DNA of 12,917 nucleotides, from contig JAICJM010000112.1 of NCBI GenBank assembly GCA_025928435.1, positions 1 through 12,917 of the forward strand, read 5' to 3'. The notes under the pieces were generated by a model, which saw only the letters and a list, made by a program, of their open reading frames with translations, was not told where the DNA came from and searched no databases. The position numbers and the translations under genes were made by a program. This stretch comes from Thermoleophilia bacterium (GTDB lineage: Bacteria > Actinomycetota > Thermoleophilia > Gaiellales > JAICJC01). Shown in pieces: positions 6,603 through 12,691 of this stretch; positions within the stretch are counted from its first letter, which is position 1, and each line of letters begins with the position of its first letter.

Positions 6603-7256
6603 GTGGCTGAAGCGACGCGCGGCGAGTTTCTCTCGCTGACGACGATCGGGCTCGGCGCGATGATCGGCGGCGTGATCGGCGTCCCCGCGACCGCCTATCT
6701 CCTGGCGCCGGTGACGAAGGAGACGACCTTCGAGCCGGCCTTCCTGGGGCGGGTCGACGCGTTCACCTCGGAGCAGAAGTTCAGCCCGACGGCGGCCACC
6801 TTCGTGGAGGACGCGTCGAACACGGCCACGAGCTCGGGCCTCGCCTACGTCCACTACACCGGCGGCAAGAACACGGACTGGCACGCCGAGGACGCGATGT
6901 TCGTCGTCTTCTCGAACCGGTGCATGCACCTGGGCTGTCCGATCGCCTCGACGCCCGGCGGCTTCCAGTGCCCCTGCCACGGCGGTGTCTACGACACGAA
7001 CGGCATGCGCACCGGTGGCCCGCCGATCCGCTCGCTCGACCGCTTCCAGTGGGAGATCCGCAAGAACTCCGAGCTGTGGATCACGCAGCGCTGGAGCACG
7101 GACATCTACGGCGGCATGGTGCACTACTACGCGGTGAAGATGCCCGGCCAGCCGACGCACACGCCCGGCCCGGGCTGGATCCCGGACGTCCTCTACCCGC
7201 ACGTCACCTACACCCACGGCCCGGCCCCGGGGCCGGTGCCGCTCCCGAAGGCGTAG
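6603..7256 (+). CDS. qcrA: Rieske iron-sulfur subunit of menaquinol:cytochrome c reductase
   Basis: A 217-residue Rieske protein that carries electrons from menaquinol at the Qo site to cytochrome c. One N-terminal membrane anchor is at about 13-35. The [2Fe-2S] site has box 1 C107-M-H109-L-G-C112 and box 2 C123-P-C125-H126-G-G. C107, H109, C123 and H126 are the cluster ligands, and C112/C125 are the usual disulfide pair. The N-terminus has T-R-G-E-F-L, where Rieske proteins usually show a twin-arginine motif such as S-R-R-x-F-L. The second arginine is Gly here. About 50 residues follow the Rieske fold, ending in a Pro/Gly-rich tail. The GTG start is fixed by the strong Shine-Dalgarno. Next gene starts 3 bases after the stop. 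Confidence 0.95.
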   Translation: MAEATRGEFLSLTTIGLGAMIGGVIGVPATAYLLAPVTKETTFEPAFLGRVDAFTSEQKFSPTAATFVEDASNTATSSGLAYVHYTGGKNTDWHAEDAMFVVFSNRCMHLGCPIASTPGGFQCPCHGGVYDTNGMRTGGPPIRSLDRFQWEIRKNSELWITQRWSTDIYGGMVHYYAVKMPGQPTHTPGPGWIPDVLYPHVTYTHGPAPGPVPLPKA

Positions 7257-7259
7257 CCG

Positions 7260-8021
7260 ATGCCGATCCCCGCACCCGATCCGAAGCAGGTCGCCCTCCA
7301 GGCCGAGGACTGGATCGAGTACCGCACCGGCTTCGCCACCCTGATCCGCAAGTTCCTGTTCCGCAAGGTGCCGCCCACGGGCTGGATGCACACGCTGGGC
7401 AGCTCGCTGCTCACGGTCTTCATCCTGCAGGCGATCACGGGCATGCTGCTCGCGATGACGTACGACCCGTCGCCGAACGGCGCCTACCAGTCGATCCGCT
7501 ACATCACCGACCAGCAGACGCTCGGCTGGCTCCTGCGCGGGATGCACAAGTGGGGCGCCTCGATGATGGTGATCCTGCTCTTCCTGCACATGGCCCGCGT
7601 GTTTTTCTACGGCGCGTACAAGTACCCGCGGGAGCTCACCTGGCTGACCGGGTCGCTGATCTTCATTCTCACGATGATGATGGGCCTCACCGGCTACCTG
7701 CTCGTGTGGGACGAGCGGGCCTACTGGGCCTCGGTGGTGGCCGTGAACATCAACGGCACGGCGCCGGTGCTGGGCCCGTTCATCTCGAAATTCCTGTTAG
7801 CCGGGCCGGTATTCGGCGCCCAGACCATCTCCAGGTTCTACGCGCTCCACATGTTGATGATCCCCGGCGCCATCGGCGGGCTGATCTTCGTGCACCTGTG
7901 GCTGGTCGTGAAGCTCGGCGTCACGCCGTGGCCGAGCCGGCCGCTGCCTGAGCCCGGGCCGCAGCCCCAGGCGGCTCCGGGTGCACACGCCCGGCTGCCC
8001 GAGACGGTGGCCGGCGAGTGA
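7260..8021 (+). CDS. qcrB: b6-type cytochrome b subunit (four-helix N-terminal half)
   Basis: A 253-residue integral membrane cytochrome b corresponding to cytochrome b6, i.e. the N-terminal half of a full cytochrome b. The haem ligands are H96 and H110 in the second helix and H197 and H212 in the fourth. The second pair is separated by 14 residues, the b6-type spacing. Helices lie at about 44-66, 97-117, 127-149 and 195-218. The protein contains no cysteine. The position of the haem ci-binding cysteine known from b6f and Bacillus-type complexes, just after V-P-P near residue 40, therefore cannot carry covalent haem. A Pro/Ala-rich tail (about 224-250) replaces the usual short end. The stop overlaps the next start as GTGA. 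Confidence 0.95.
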   Translation: MPIPAPDPKQVALQAEDWIEYRTGFATLIRKFLFRKVPPTGWMHTLGSSLLTVFILQAITGMLLAMTYDPSPNGAYQSIRYITDQQTLGWLLRGMHKWGASMMVILLFLHMARVFFYGAYKYPRELTWLTGSLIFILTMMMGLTGYLLVWDERAYWASVVAVNINGTAPVLGPFISKFLLAGPVFGAQTISRFYALHMLMIPGAIGGLIFVHLWLVVKLGVTPWPSRPLPEPGPQPQAAPGAHARLPETVAGE

Positions 8022-8845
8022 GCGCCCGCAAGGTCATCAACCGGCGCGTCCGGTACGAGACCGAGTACGCGGCCTCGAAGCACGAGGGGCATCCGTTCTT
8101 CCCGTACGCGATGTTCCACGACACGGTCGTGAACCTGCTGATCGTGCTGATCATCGTCGGCTTGGCGGTGGCGTGGCACGCGACCGCGGGCCCGATCAAC
8201 TCCGCCCACCCGACCGGCCAGAACGGCGTGCTGGGCGCGCTCTACGAGCAGAAGGCGAACCCGGCCGTGCAATCCACCGAGCCGCGGCCGGAGTGGTACT
8301 TCCTGTTCCTCTTCGAGCTCCTGCGCATCTTCAAGACCCCGGCCGAGCTGATCCTGGCCACGATCATCATCCCGACGATCTGGATGGTGCTGCTGATCGC
8401 GTGGCCGTTCCTCGACCGCGGCCGCGACCGGCGCCTGTCACGGCGGCCGTGGGGCGTCGCCGTCGGGCTGTCGGTCCCGGCGGTGCTGATCGCGCTCACG
8501 ATCGCCGGGTCGATCGCGCCGGGCGTGCTCGCCGGCACGGCCATCTCGGCCAACCCGCAGATCAACGCCCTGCCGGGCTCCGCGCTGATCGTGAAGAACG
8601 GCTGCTCCGGCTGCCACCAGTTCCCGAGCGGCGGCGCGAACGGGCCGGGCACGAACCTGAGCAACGGCTCGCCGATGTTCGGCACCGACCAGAAGGGCCT
8701 CCAGGACTGGATCTCGCAGAAGGCCGCCGACAGCGGTACCGGCATGCCGGCGTTCGGCAAGACGAACACGCCGCAGGAGATCGCGGAGATCGCGCAGGTC
8801 ATCGCGTCGCTCAAGACCAACTCGGTCCAACCGCTCCAGAAGTAG
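8018..8845 (+). CDS. qcrC: Subunit IV-cytochrome c fusion of menaquinol:cytochrome c reductase
   Basis: A 275-residue fusion. Residues 1-170 are the subunit IV half of cytochrome b, with helices at about 36-54, 108-130 and 146-168 and the Qo-site motif P91-E92-W93-Y94. Residues about 180-275 are a monohaem cytochrome c domain outside the membrane, with haem attachment C196-S-G-C199-H200 and likely axial Met M243 in GTGMPAFG. This matches the architecture of Bacillus QcrC rather than the diheme QcrC plus undivided QcrB of mycobacteria and Streptomyces. The fused haem should accept electrons from the Rieske protein and pass them to a terminal oxidase, for which no gene is in the window. The GTG overlaps the qcrB stop as GTGA. 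Confidence 0.95.
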   Translation: MSARKVINRRVRYETEYAASKHEGHPFFPYAMFHDTVVNLLIVLIIVGLAVAWHATAGPINSAHPTGQNGVLGALYEQKANPAVQSTEPRPEWYFLFLFELLRIFKTPAELILATIIIPTIWMVLLIAWPFLDRGRDRRLSRRPWGVAVGLSVPAVLIALTIAGSIAPGVLAGTAISANPQINALPGSALIVKNGCSGCHQFPSGGANGPGTNLSNGSPMFGTDQKGLQDWISQKAADSGTGMPAFGKTNTPQEIAEIAQVIASLKTNSVQPLQK

Positions 8846-8848
8846 TCT
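8843..8848 (+). promoter_or_regulatory. Putative internal -10 box for leaderless ubiX
   Basis: TAGTCT is followed by 6 bases and the GTG at 8855. The first three bases are the TAG stop codon of qcrC. No Shine-Dalgarno precedes the GTG, so an internal leaderless promoter is plausible in addition to read-through. Confidence 0.45.
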
Positions 8849-8854
8849 GCCGCT

Positions 8855-9448
8855 GTGCAGGTGATGCTCGGACTCACCGGTGCGTCCGGCGCGCCGTACG
8901 CCGCGCGCGTCCTGCGGGCGCTGGTCGAGGCCGGGGCCGGGATCGGCGTCGTCGCCTCCCGGGCCGGGCGCCAGGTGATCGCCCTCGAGTGCTACGGCGA
9001 CCGCGAGATGGATCCTGAGGGGGCGCTCGAGCGGTTCGTGGCCGACAACGGCTCGCCGGAGGTCCGCGTCTGGGCGGAGTCGGACTACTCGGCGCCGTAT
9101 GCGTCCGGGAGCGCGCACACGGACGCGGTGATCGTGTGCCCGTGCTCGATGGCGAGCGTCGGCAGCATGGCCGCCGGCATCGAGTCGAACCTGATCCACC
9201 GGGCGGCGGCGGTGCAGCTGAAGGAGGGCCGGCGGCTGGTCGTCGTCCCGCGCGAGACGCCACTCTCCGAGATCCACCTCGAGAACCTGCTGCGGCTGCG
9301 GCGGGCGGGCGCCGCCGTCGTCCCGGCGATGCCCGCCTTCTACGGGCTGCCCGAGTCGATCTCCGACATGGTCGACTTCGTGGCGAGCCGGATCCTGTCG
9401 GCGGCCGGCGTCGATCTGGCGCTGATCCCCTCGTGGGGCTCGCGGTGA
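8855..9448 (+). CDS. ubiX: UbiX-type flavin prenyltransferase
   Basis: A 197-residue UbiX homologue of typical length, soluble. UbiX joins a dimethylallyl unit to FMN to make prenyl-FMN, the cofactor of UbiD decarboxylases, so it should serve the ubiD gene about 2.3 kb upstream. Visible hallmarks are the FMN-binding TGASG near the N-terminus (8-12), the CPCSMAS loop (95-101), KEGRRLVVVPRETPLSEIHL (123-142) and PAMPAFY (157-163). The GTG at 8855 gives the usual short first strand before TGASG. An ATG at 8864 is possible but would shorten that strand. It ends in a GTGA overlap with the methyltransferase. Confidence 0.94.
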   Translation: MQVMLGLTGASGAPYAARVLRALVEAGAGIGVVASRAGRQVIALECYGDREMDPEGALERFVADNGSPEVRVWAESDYSAPYASGSAHTDAVIVCPCSMASVGSMAAGIESNLIHRAAAVQLKEGRRLVVVPRETPLSEIHLENLLRLRRAGAAVVPAMPAFYGLPESISDMVDFVASRILSAAGVDLALIPSWGSR

Positions 9449-10131
9449 GCTTGCCGCCCGACCAGGTGCGGGCGATGTTCGACCGCATCTCGCCCGCGTA
9501 CGACCGCATGAACCGGATCATGAGCCTGGGCATGGACGGGAGCTGGCGGGCGCTCGCGGTGCGCGCGAGCGGCGCCGCCCCCGGGGACGCGGCCCTGGAC
9601 GTGTGCTGCGGCACGGGCGACCTCGCCATCGAGCTGCTCGACGCGGTCTCCACGCGCGGCCGTGTCGTCGGCCTCGACTTCTCCGAGGCGATGCTCGACG
9701 CCGCCCGCCGCAAGAGCTCGCAGGTCGAGTGGGTGCGGGGCGACGCGCTCGCGCTGCCGTTCGCCGACGGCGGGTTCGCCGCGGCGACCATAGGGTTCGG
9801 CATGCGCAACCTGGCCGAACCGCAGCGCGGGTTCGCCGAGCTCGCCCGCGTCGTGCGCCCGGGCGGGCGGGTGGTGTGCCTCGAGCTGACCGACCCGCCG
9901 GCCTGGGCGGCTCCGTTCGCGCGGCTGTGGACCGACCGGGCGGTGCCGCTGCTGGGCCGGCTCGTCGCCCGCGAGACGGACGCCTACCGCTACCTGCCGG
10001 CGTCCGTGCACCGGTTCCCGCCCGCCGACGAGCTGGCCGCCGTCATGAGCCGGGCCGGCCTGCGCCGCGTGCGCTATCGCCGGCTCTCGGGCGGCGCGGT
10101 GGCGGTGCATGTTGGTACGGTCCCCGCATGA
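9445..10131 (+). CDS. menG: MenG/UbiE-type demethylmenaquinone methyltransferase
   Basis: A 228-residue class I SAM-dependent methyltransferase of the UbiE/MenG family. It should methylate demethylmenaquinol, the last step of menaquinone synthesis. The family N-terminus F-D-R-I-S-P-A-Y-D-R-M-N is at 12-23. SAM motif I is ALDVCCGTGDLA (50-61), the acidic ribose contact is D78 in GLDFSEAML, and the family segment TIGFGMRNL is at 115-123. Post-motif V-V-R-P-G-G-R-V-V-C-L-E is at 136-147. Ubiquinone synthesis is unlikely in an actinomycete, so menG is preferred to ubiE. The GTG overlaps the ubiX stop (GTGA), and the stop overlaps the next ATG (ATGA), implying coupled translation. Confidence 0.93.
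   Translation: MSLPPDQVRAMFDRISPAYDRMNRIMSLGMDGSWRALAVRASGAAPGDAALDVCCGTGDLAIELLDAVSTRGRVVGLDFSEAMLDAARRKSSQVEWVRGDALALPFADGGFAAATIGFGMRNLAEPQRGFAELARVVRPGGRVVCLELTDPPAWAAPFARLWTDRAVPLLGRLVARETDAYRYLPASVHRFPPADELAAVMSRAGLRRVRYRRLSGGAVAVHVGTVPA
10116..10121 (+). promoter_or_regulatory. Putative internal -10 box for the polyprenyl synthase
   Basis: TACGGT lies in the last codons of menG, 6 bases before the ATG at 10128. The spacing matches the other leaderless-looking starts. It is embedded in coding sequence, so a chance match is more likely here than elsewhere. Confidence 0.3.
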
Positions 10132-11102
10132 CAGCGGGCGCCGTCGCCGAGGTGCTGCACGTCCCGGGCCTCTCGGCCTATGTCGAGATGGTCGAGGCGG
10201 CGCTCGAGGAGGCGGTCGTCTGGGGCGGTGAATCGGTCGTCGGCGTCGCGGGCGCCGAGACGCTGCGCTCGGGCGGCAAGCGGCTGCGGCCGATGCTCGT
10301 GTACCTGGCTGCGCCGGTCGGCGGTCGGGGTGGCCCCGGCCTCGTGGCGGCCGGGTGCGCCGTGGAGCTCATCCACATGGCGACCCTCGTCCACGACGAC
10401 CAGCTCGACGCGGCTCCGCTGCGCCGCGGCCGGCCGACGGTGTGGGCGGCGCACGGCGCCGACGCGGCCCGGGCGACCGGCGACTACCTGTTCGCGCGGG
10501 CCTTCGCGGGGCTGTGTGCGACGGGCGACATGGCGGCGGTCTCGACGCTCTCGGACGCGTGCCTGGCGCTCGCCCGGGGCGAGGTGCTCCAGCGCGCCCA
10601 GACGGGCGATCCGGCCACGACGCCGGAGCAGTACCTCGAGCGCTGCCGGCTCAAGACGGGGCGCCTGTTCGCGGCCGCGGCGATGCTGGGCGCGCGCTTC
10701 GGCGGCCTGCCCGGCGACGAGGTGGCCCGGCTCGGTGCCTTCGCGACGGCGCTGGGGCTGGCGTTCCAGATCGTGGACGACGTGCTCGACTGCGACGGGC
10801 GTCCCGACACCACCGGCAAGCCGCTCGGCACCGACCTCCTGGACGGGACGATCACGCTCCCGCTGATCCTCGGCGCCCGCCGCGATCCGGCAGTGGCCGG
10901 CGTGATCGCCCGTGGCGCCGCGCGCGAGGACGTCCTGCCGACCCTCGCCCGCGTCGCCCGGGCCGGGGCCGTCACCGACGCGCGGGCCGAGGCCGAGCGC
11001 CACGCCGACGAGGCGCTCGCGCACCTGGCAGCTCTCGACGGCGGGCTCGACACCGCGGCGCTCGCGGCGGTCGTGCGCGGCGCGGTCGACCGGAACGCCT
11101 GA
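10128..11102 (+). CDS. Long-chain polyprenyl diphosphate synthase
   Basis: A 324-residue trans-prenyltransferase that builds isoprenoid chains from isopentenyl diphosphate. The substrate-binding GGKRLRP is at 49-55. The first Asp-rich motif is D90-D91-Q-L-D94 and the second is D217-D218-V-L-D221. KTG at 176-178 and Q214 are also family features. Residue 85, five positions before the first Asp-rich motif, is alanine rather than an aromatic residue, which in this family fits a long-chain product. With menG and ubiX upstream, the likely role is the menaquinone side chain (heptaprenyl to nonaprenyl class); exact length cannot be read from sequence. A partner prenyltransferase (MqnP/UbiA/MenA-like) is not in the window. 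The stop lies one base from the stop of the opposing lipoprotein gene. Confidence 0.93.
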   Translation: MTAGAVAEVLHVPGLSAYVEMVEAALEEAVVWGGESVVGVAGAETLRSGGKRLRPMLVYLAAPVGGRGGPGLVAAGCAVELIHMATLVHDDQLDAAPLRRGRPTVWAAHGADAARATGDYLFARAFAGLCATGDMAAVSTLSDACLALARGEVLQRAQTGDPATTPEQYLERCRLKTGRLFAAAAMLGARFGGLPGDEVARLGAFATALGLAFQIVDDVLDCDGRPDTTGKPLGTDLLDGTITLPLILGARRDPAVAGVIARGAAREDVLPTLARVARAGAVTDARAEAERHADEALAHLAALDGGLDTAALAAVVRGAVDRNA

Positions 11103-11103
11103 C

Positions 11104-11598
11104 TCAGGTCCGGCGGTATCCGGGGGTCGGGCGCAACCGGCCGTCGCGGCCCTCCACGTAGATGCGCCCGCCCGCATCGGCGTTCTTCCCGAAATTGACG
11201 CTCGGGTCGCCGTAAACGCCCCGGTGGAGGTCGATCTCGCCGAAGCTGACCTTGGCCGGGCCGCCCCGATGCCCCCGCGGAAACCGGAAGAACACGTAGC
11301 AGCGCGGCGGCGGATTCGATCCCGGGATGCCGATCACGACGCTCAGGCCGACGTAGGCCTGGAAGCTCCCGCGGAGCGAGATCTCCCCGCCCGCGTCGGT
11401 GGGGTACGGGCCCAGCGGCGGTGCGGCGATGGCCCTGGCCGAGGCGTTCCCGGGCCCGTTCCAGTCGGCGAGGCACCGGGCGACCGTCCCCCGTTCGGGG
11501 AGCGCGCCCTGCGTGGCGTGCGGCGGCGCCGGCGTGCCCCCGCCCATGCACCCTCCCAGGACGGGCACGAGCACGATCGCGAGCGGCCAGCTCCTCAT
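11104..11598 (-). CDS. Small lipoprotein, tandem paralogue A
   Basis: A 164-residue predicted lipoprotein of unknown function. Its signal peptide has one Arg at position 2, a hydrophobic core and an LGGC lipobox, so C17 would be lipidated and the protein anchored on the outer face of the membrane. A Gly/Pro-rich spacer follows. The mature domain shares with its neighbour R-C42-x3-W-N-G-P-x-N, a GPYP, GSFxAxVG, and near the end DLxRGVYGxP and EGRDGRL. Two cysteines besides C17 (C42 and C100) are conserved in both copies and could form a disulfide. The ATG overlaps the stop of paralogue B as ATGA. The gene converges with the polyprenyl synthase, leaving one base between stops. Confidence 0.85.
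   Translation of the reverse strand: MRSWPLAIVLVPVLGGCMGGGTPAPPHATQGALPERGTVARCLADWNGPGNASARAIAAPPLGPYPTDAGGEISLRGSFQAYVGLSVVIGIPGSNPPPRCYVFFRFPRGHRGGPAKVSFGEIDLHRGVYGDPSVNFGKNADAGGRIYVEGRDGRLRPTPGYRRT
11537..11589. repeat. 53-bp direct repeat, copy 1 (paralogue A signal-peptide region)
   Basis: This stretch matches 12007-12059 at 52 of 53 bases; the single difference is A at 11567 versus G at 12037. It encodes the signal peptide and lipobox. A second identical 22-base match near the 3' ends (11133-11154 and 11606-11627) supports duplication of the whole gene unit. Confidence 0.9.
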
Positions 11599-12068
11599 GC
11601 GGGGTGCAACCGGCCGTCGCGGCCCTCGGCGTAGGCGCGTCCGCCGGGGTGGAACCTCATCGTCCTGCGGGCGTTGATGCCCGGACGGCCGTAGACGCCG
11701 CGGCGCAGGTCGACCTCCGAGAAGCTCAGGAGCGCGGGACGGCCGCGATATCCGTGGGGAAACCAGAAGTACACCGCGCACGGTGCCGGGTGAGTGCCGA
11801 CCGGGCCGCCGATGGTCACGATGAACCCGACGAAAGCCCGGAAGCTGCCCTGCGGCCGGATGGGCCTGTGGGCGAACCACGGGTACGGGCCGCGCGGCGG
11901 CGCCGCGGCGGCACGGGCGGCGGCGTTGGCGGGCCCGTTCCACGCGGCCACGCACCGGGCCCGCGGCCCGTGCTGCGCCCGAGGTGCAGGGGAGCCGGGG
12001 GCCGCGCCCCCGCCCATGCACCCTCCCAGGACGGGCGCGAGCACGATCGCGAGCGGCCACCTCTTCAC
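11595..12068 (-). CDS. Small lipoprotein, tandem paralogue B
   Basis: A 157-residue predicted lipoprotein and the upstream copy of the tandem pair. The first 23 codons are almost identical to paralogue A (K2-R3 instead of R2-S3, A11 instead of V11), including LGGC with C17. The mature domain keeps R-C39-x3-W-N-G-P-x-N, GPYP, GSFRAFVG, C97, DLRRGVYGRP and EGRDGRL, but differs between motifs and lacks the last seven residues of A. It has no enzymatic motif that I recognise. The GTG at 12068 starts 5 bases after the kinase stop, so kinase, B and A probably form one transcript. The start is chosen from alignment with paralogue A. Confidence 0.85.
   Translation of the reverse strand: MKRWPLAIVLAPVLGGCMGGGAAPGSPAPRAQHGPRARCVAAWNGPANAAARAAAAPPRGPYPWFAHRPIRPQGSFRAFVGFIVTIGGPVGTHPAPCAVYFWFPHGYRGRPALLSFSEVDLRRGVYGRPGINARRTMRFHPGGRAYAEGRDGRLHPA
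12007..12059. repeat. 53-bp direct repeat, copy 2 (paralogue B signal-peptide region)
   Basis: Partner of the repeat at 11537-11589 with one mismatch, offset by 470 bases. Near-identity here, with much weaker identity in the middle of the genes, suggests recent duplication with selection or gene conversion focused on the export signal. Confidence 0.9.
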
Positions 12069-12073
12069 GGGCT

Positions 12074-12619
12074 CTATGACGCCCTGGTTGCCTTGACGGT
12101 TCCCAGCCACGCCTGGACGGCCGCCGGCGTGCGCAGCCGCACGACCTGGAGATGGGCCAGCTCGGGGCGCCCCAGCAGCTCCGGGAGCGTGCGCCGCTGG
12201 GAAGCGTGCTTGCGGATCGCGTAGACGAACAGCGAGTCCCAGCCGCCGAACGCGTCCCGCCACGACTCCGTGTTGCCGTTCCAGAGCTGCTGCTGCAGGC
12301 GGATGCGCGAGATGGTGCGCGCCCACAGCCGCCGCAGGCAGACGCGCAGCGGCAGGTCGAGCCAGACGACGGTGTCGGCGTGCTCCATCACGTAGGTGCC
12401 CAGCTTGCAACGGTAGTCGGAGTCGATCACCCAGCCGTCGCCCTCGACGGTCGGTCGCAATAGCTCGCGCAGCTCGGCGTCGCCCGTCTCGCTCCAGCTG
12501 GGGCCGTGGACGAGGGCGTCCGTCTCCACGAACGGGACGTCCAGCGCGGCGGCGACCGCACGTGCCAGCGTCGTCTTGCCCGAGCCGCTGATCCCCTGGA
12601 AGACGATCCGCAGGCCCAC
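12074..12619 (-). CDS. P-loop nucleotide kinase-like protein (adenylate kinase/FlaR type)
   Basis: A 181-residue P-loop NTPase resembling small adenylate kinase-like and topology-modulation (FlaR) proteins. Walker A is G9-x4-G14-K15-T16 in GISGSGKT. An acidic D34-A-L segment follows with H38-G-P-S-W, similar to the substrate end of this family. WLDLP at 86-90 is the second core strand with its acidic residue, followed by an Arg-rich lid (R92-R105). The substrate is unknown, and phosphorylation of a nucleotide or other small molecule is inferred from fold only. GTG 12619 was chosen over the upstream TTG at 12640 because a TACGAT -10 box ends 8 bases before it and the Rossmann strand begins immediately. 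The stop is 5 bases from the lipoprotein start. Confidence 0.85.
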   Translation of the reverse strand: MGLRIVFQGISGSGKTTLARAVAAALDVPFVETDALVHGPSWSETGDAELRELLRPTVEGDGWVIDSDYRCKLGTYVMEHADTVVWLDLPLRVCLRRLWARTISRIRLQQQLWNGNTESWRDAFGGWDSLFVYAIRKHASQRRTLPELLGRPELAHLQVVRLRTPAAVQAWLGTVKATRAS

Positions 12620-12623
12620 GGCC

Positions 12624-12638
12624 GCGGATCGTATCCGC
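12624..12638 (-). promoter_or_regulatory. Kinase -10 box inside a palindrome
   Basis: GCGGAT (12624-12629) and ATCCGC (12633-12638) form a perfect inverted repeat around three bases. The minus-strand -10 candidate TACGAT occupies 12633-12628 within it, 8 bases before GTG 12619. A repressor bound to this palindrome would cover the promoter, so an operator is possible. Confidence 0.4.
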
Positions 12639-12679
12639 AAGGGCCGCGCCGTCGTTACCCGATCGTGACGTCGATCCCC

Positions 12680-12685
12680 TACGCT
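12680..12685 (+). promoter_or_regulatory. Putative -10 box for the right-edge secreted protein
   Basis: TACGCT is followed by 6 bases and the GTG at 12692, again without a Shine-Dalgarno. Just upstream, GATCG (12661-12665) and CGATC (12672-12676) form a short inverted repeat around TGACGT that could be a regulator site. Confidence 0.45.
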
Positions 12686-12691
12686 GGGCGC

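Noticed and set aside
7260..8845. Photosynthetic cytochrome b6f complex
   Set aside because: The split b6/subunit IV form would fit, but the fused cytochrome c, lack of PetA and absence of any photosynthesis gene fit a respiratory menaquinol reductase instead.
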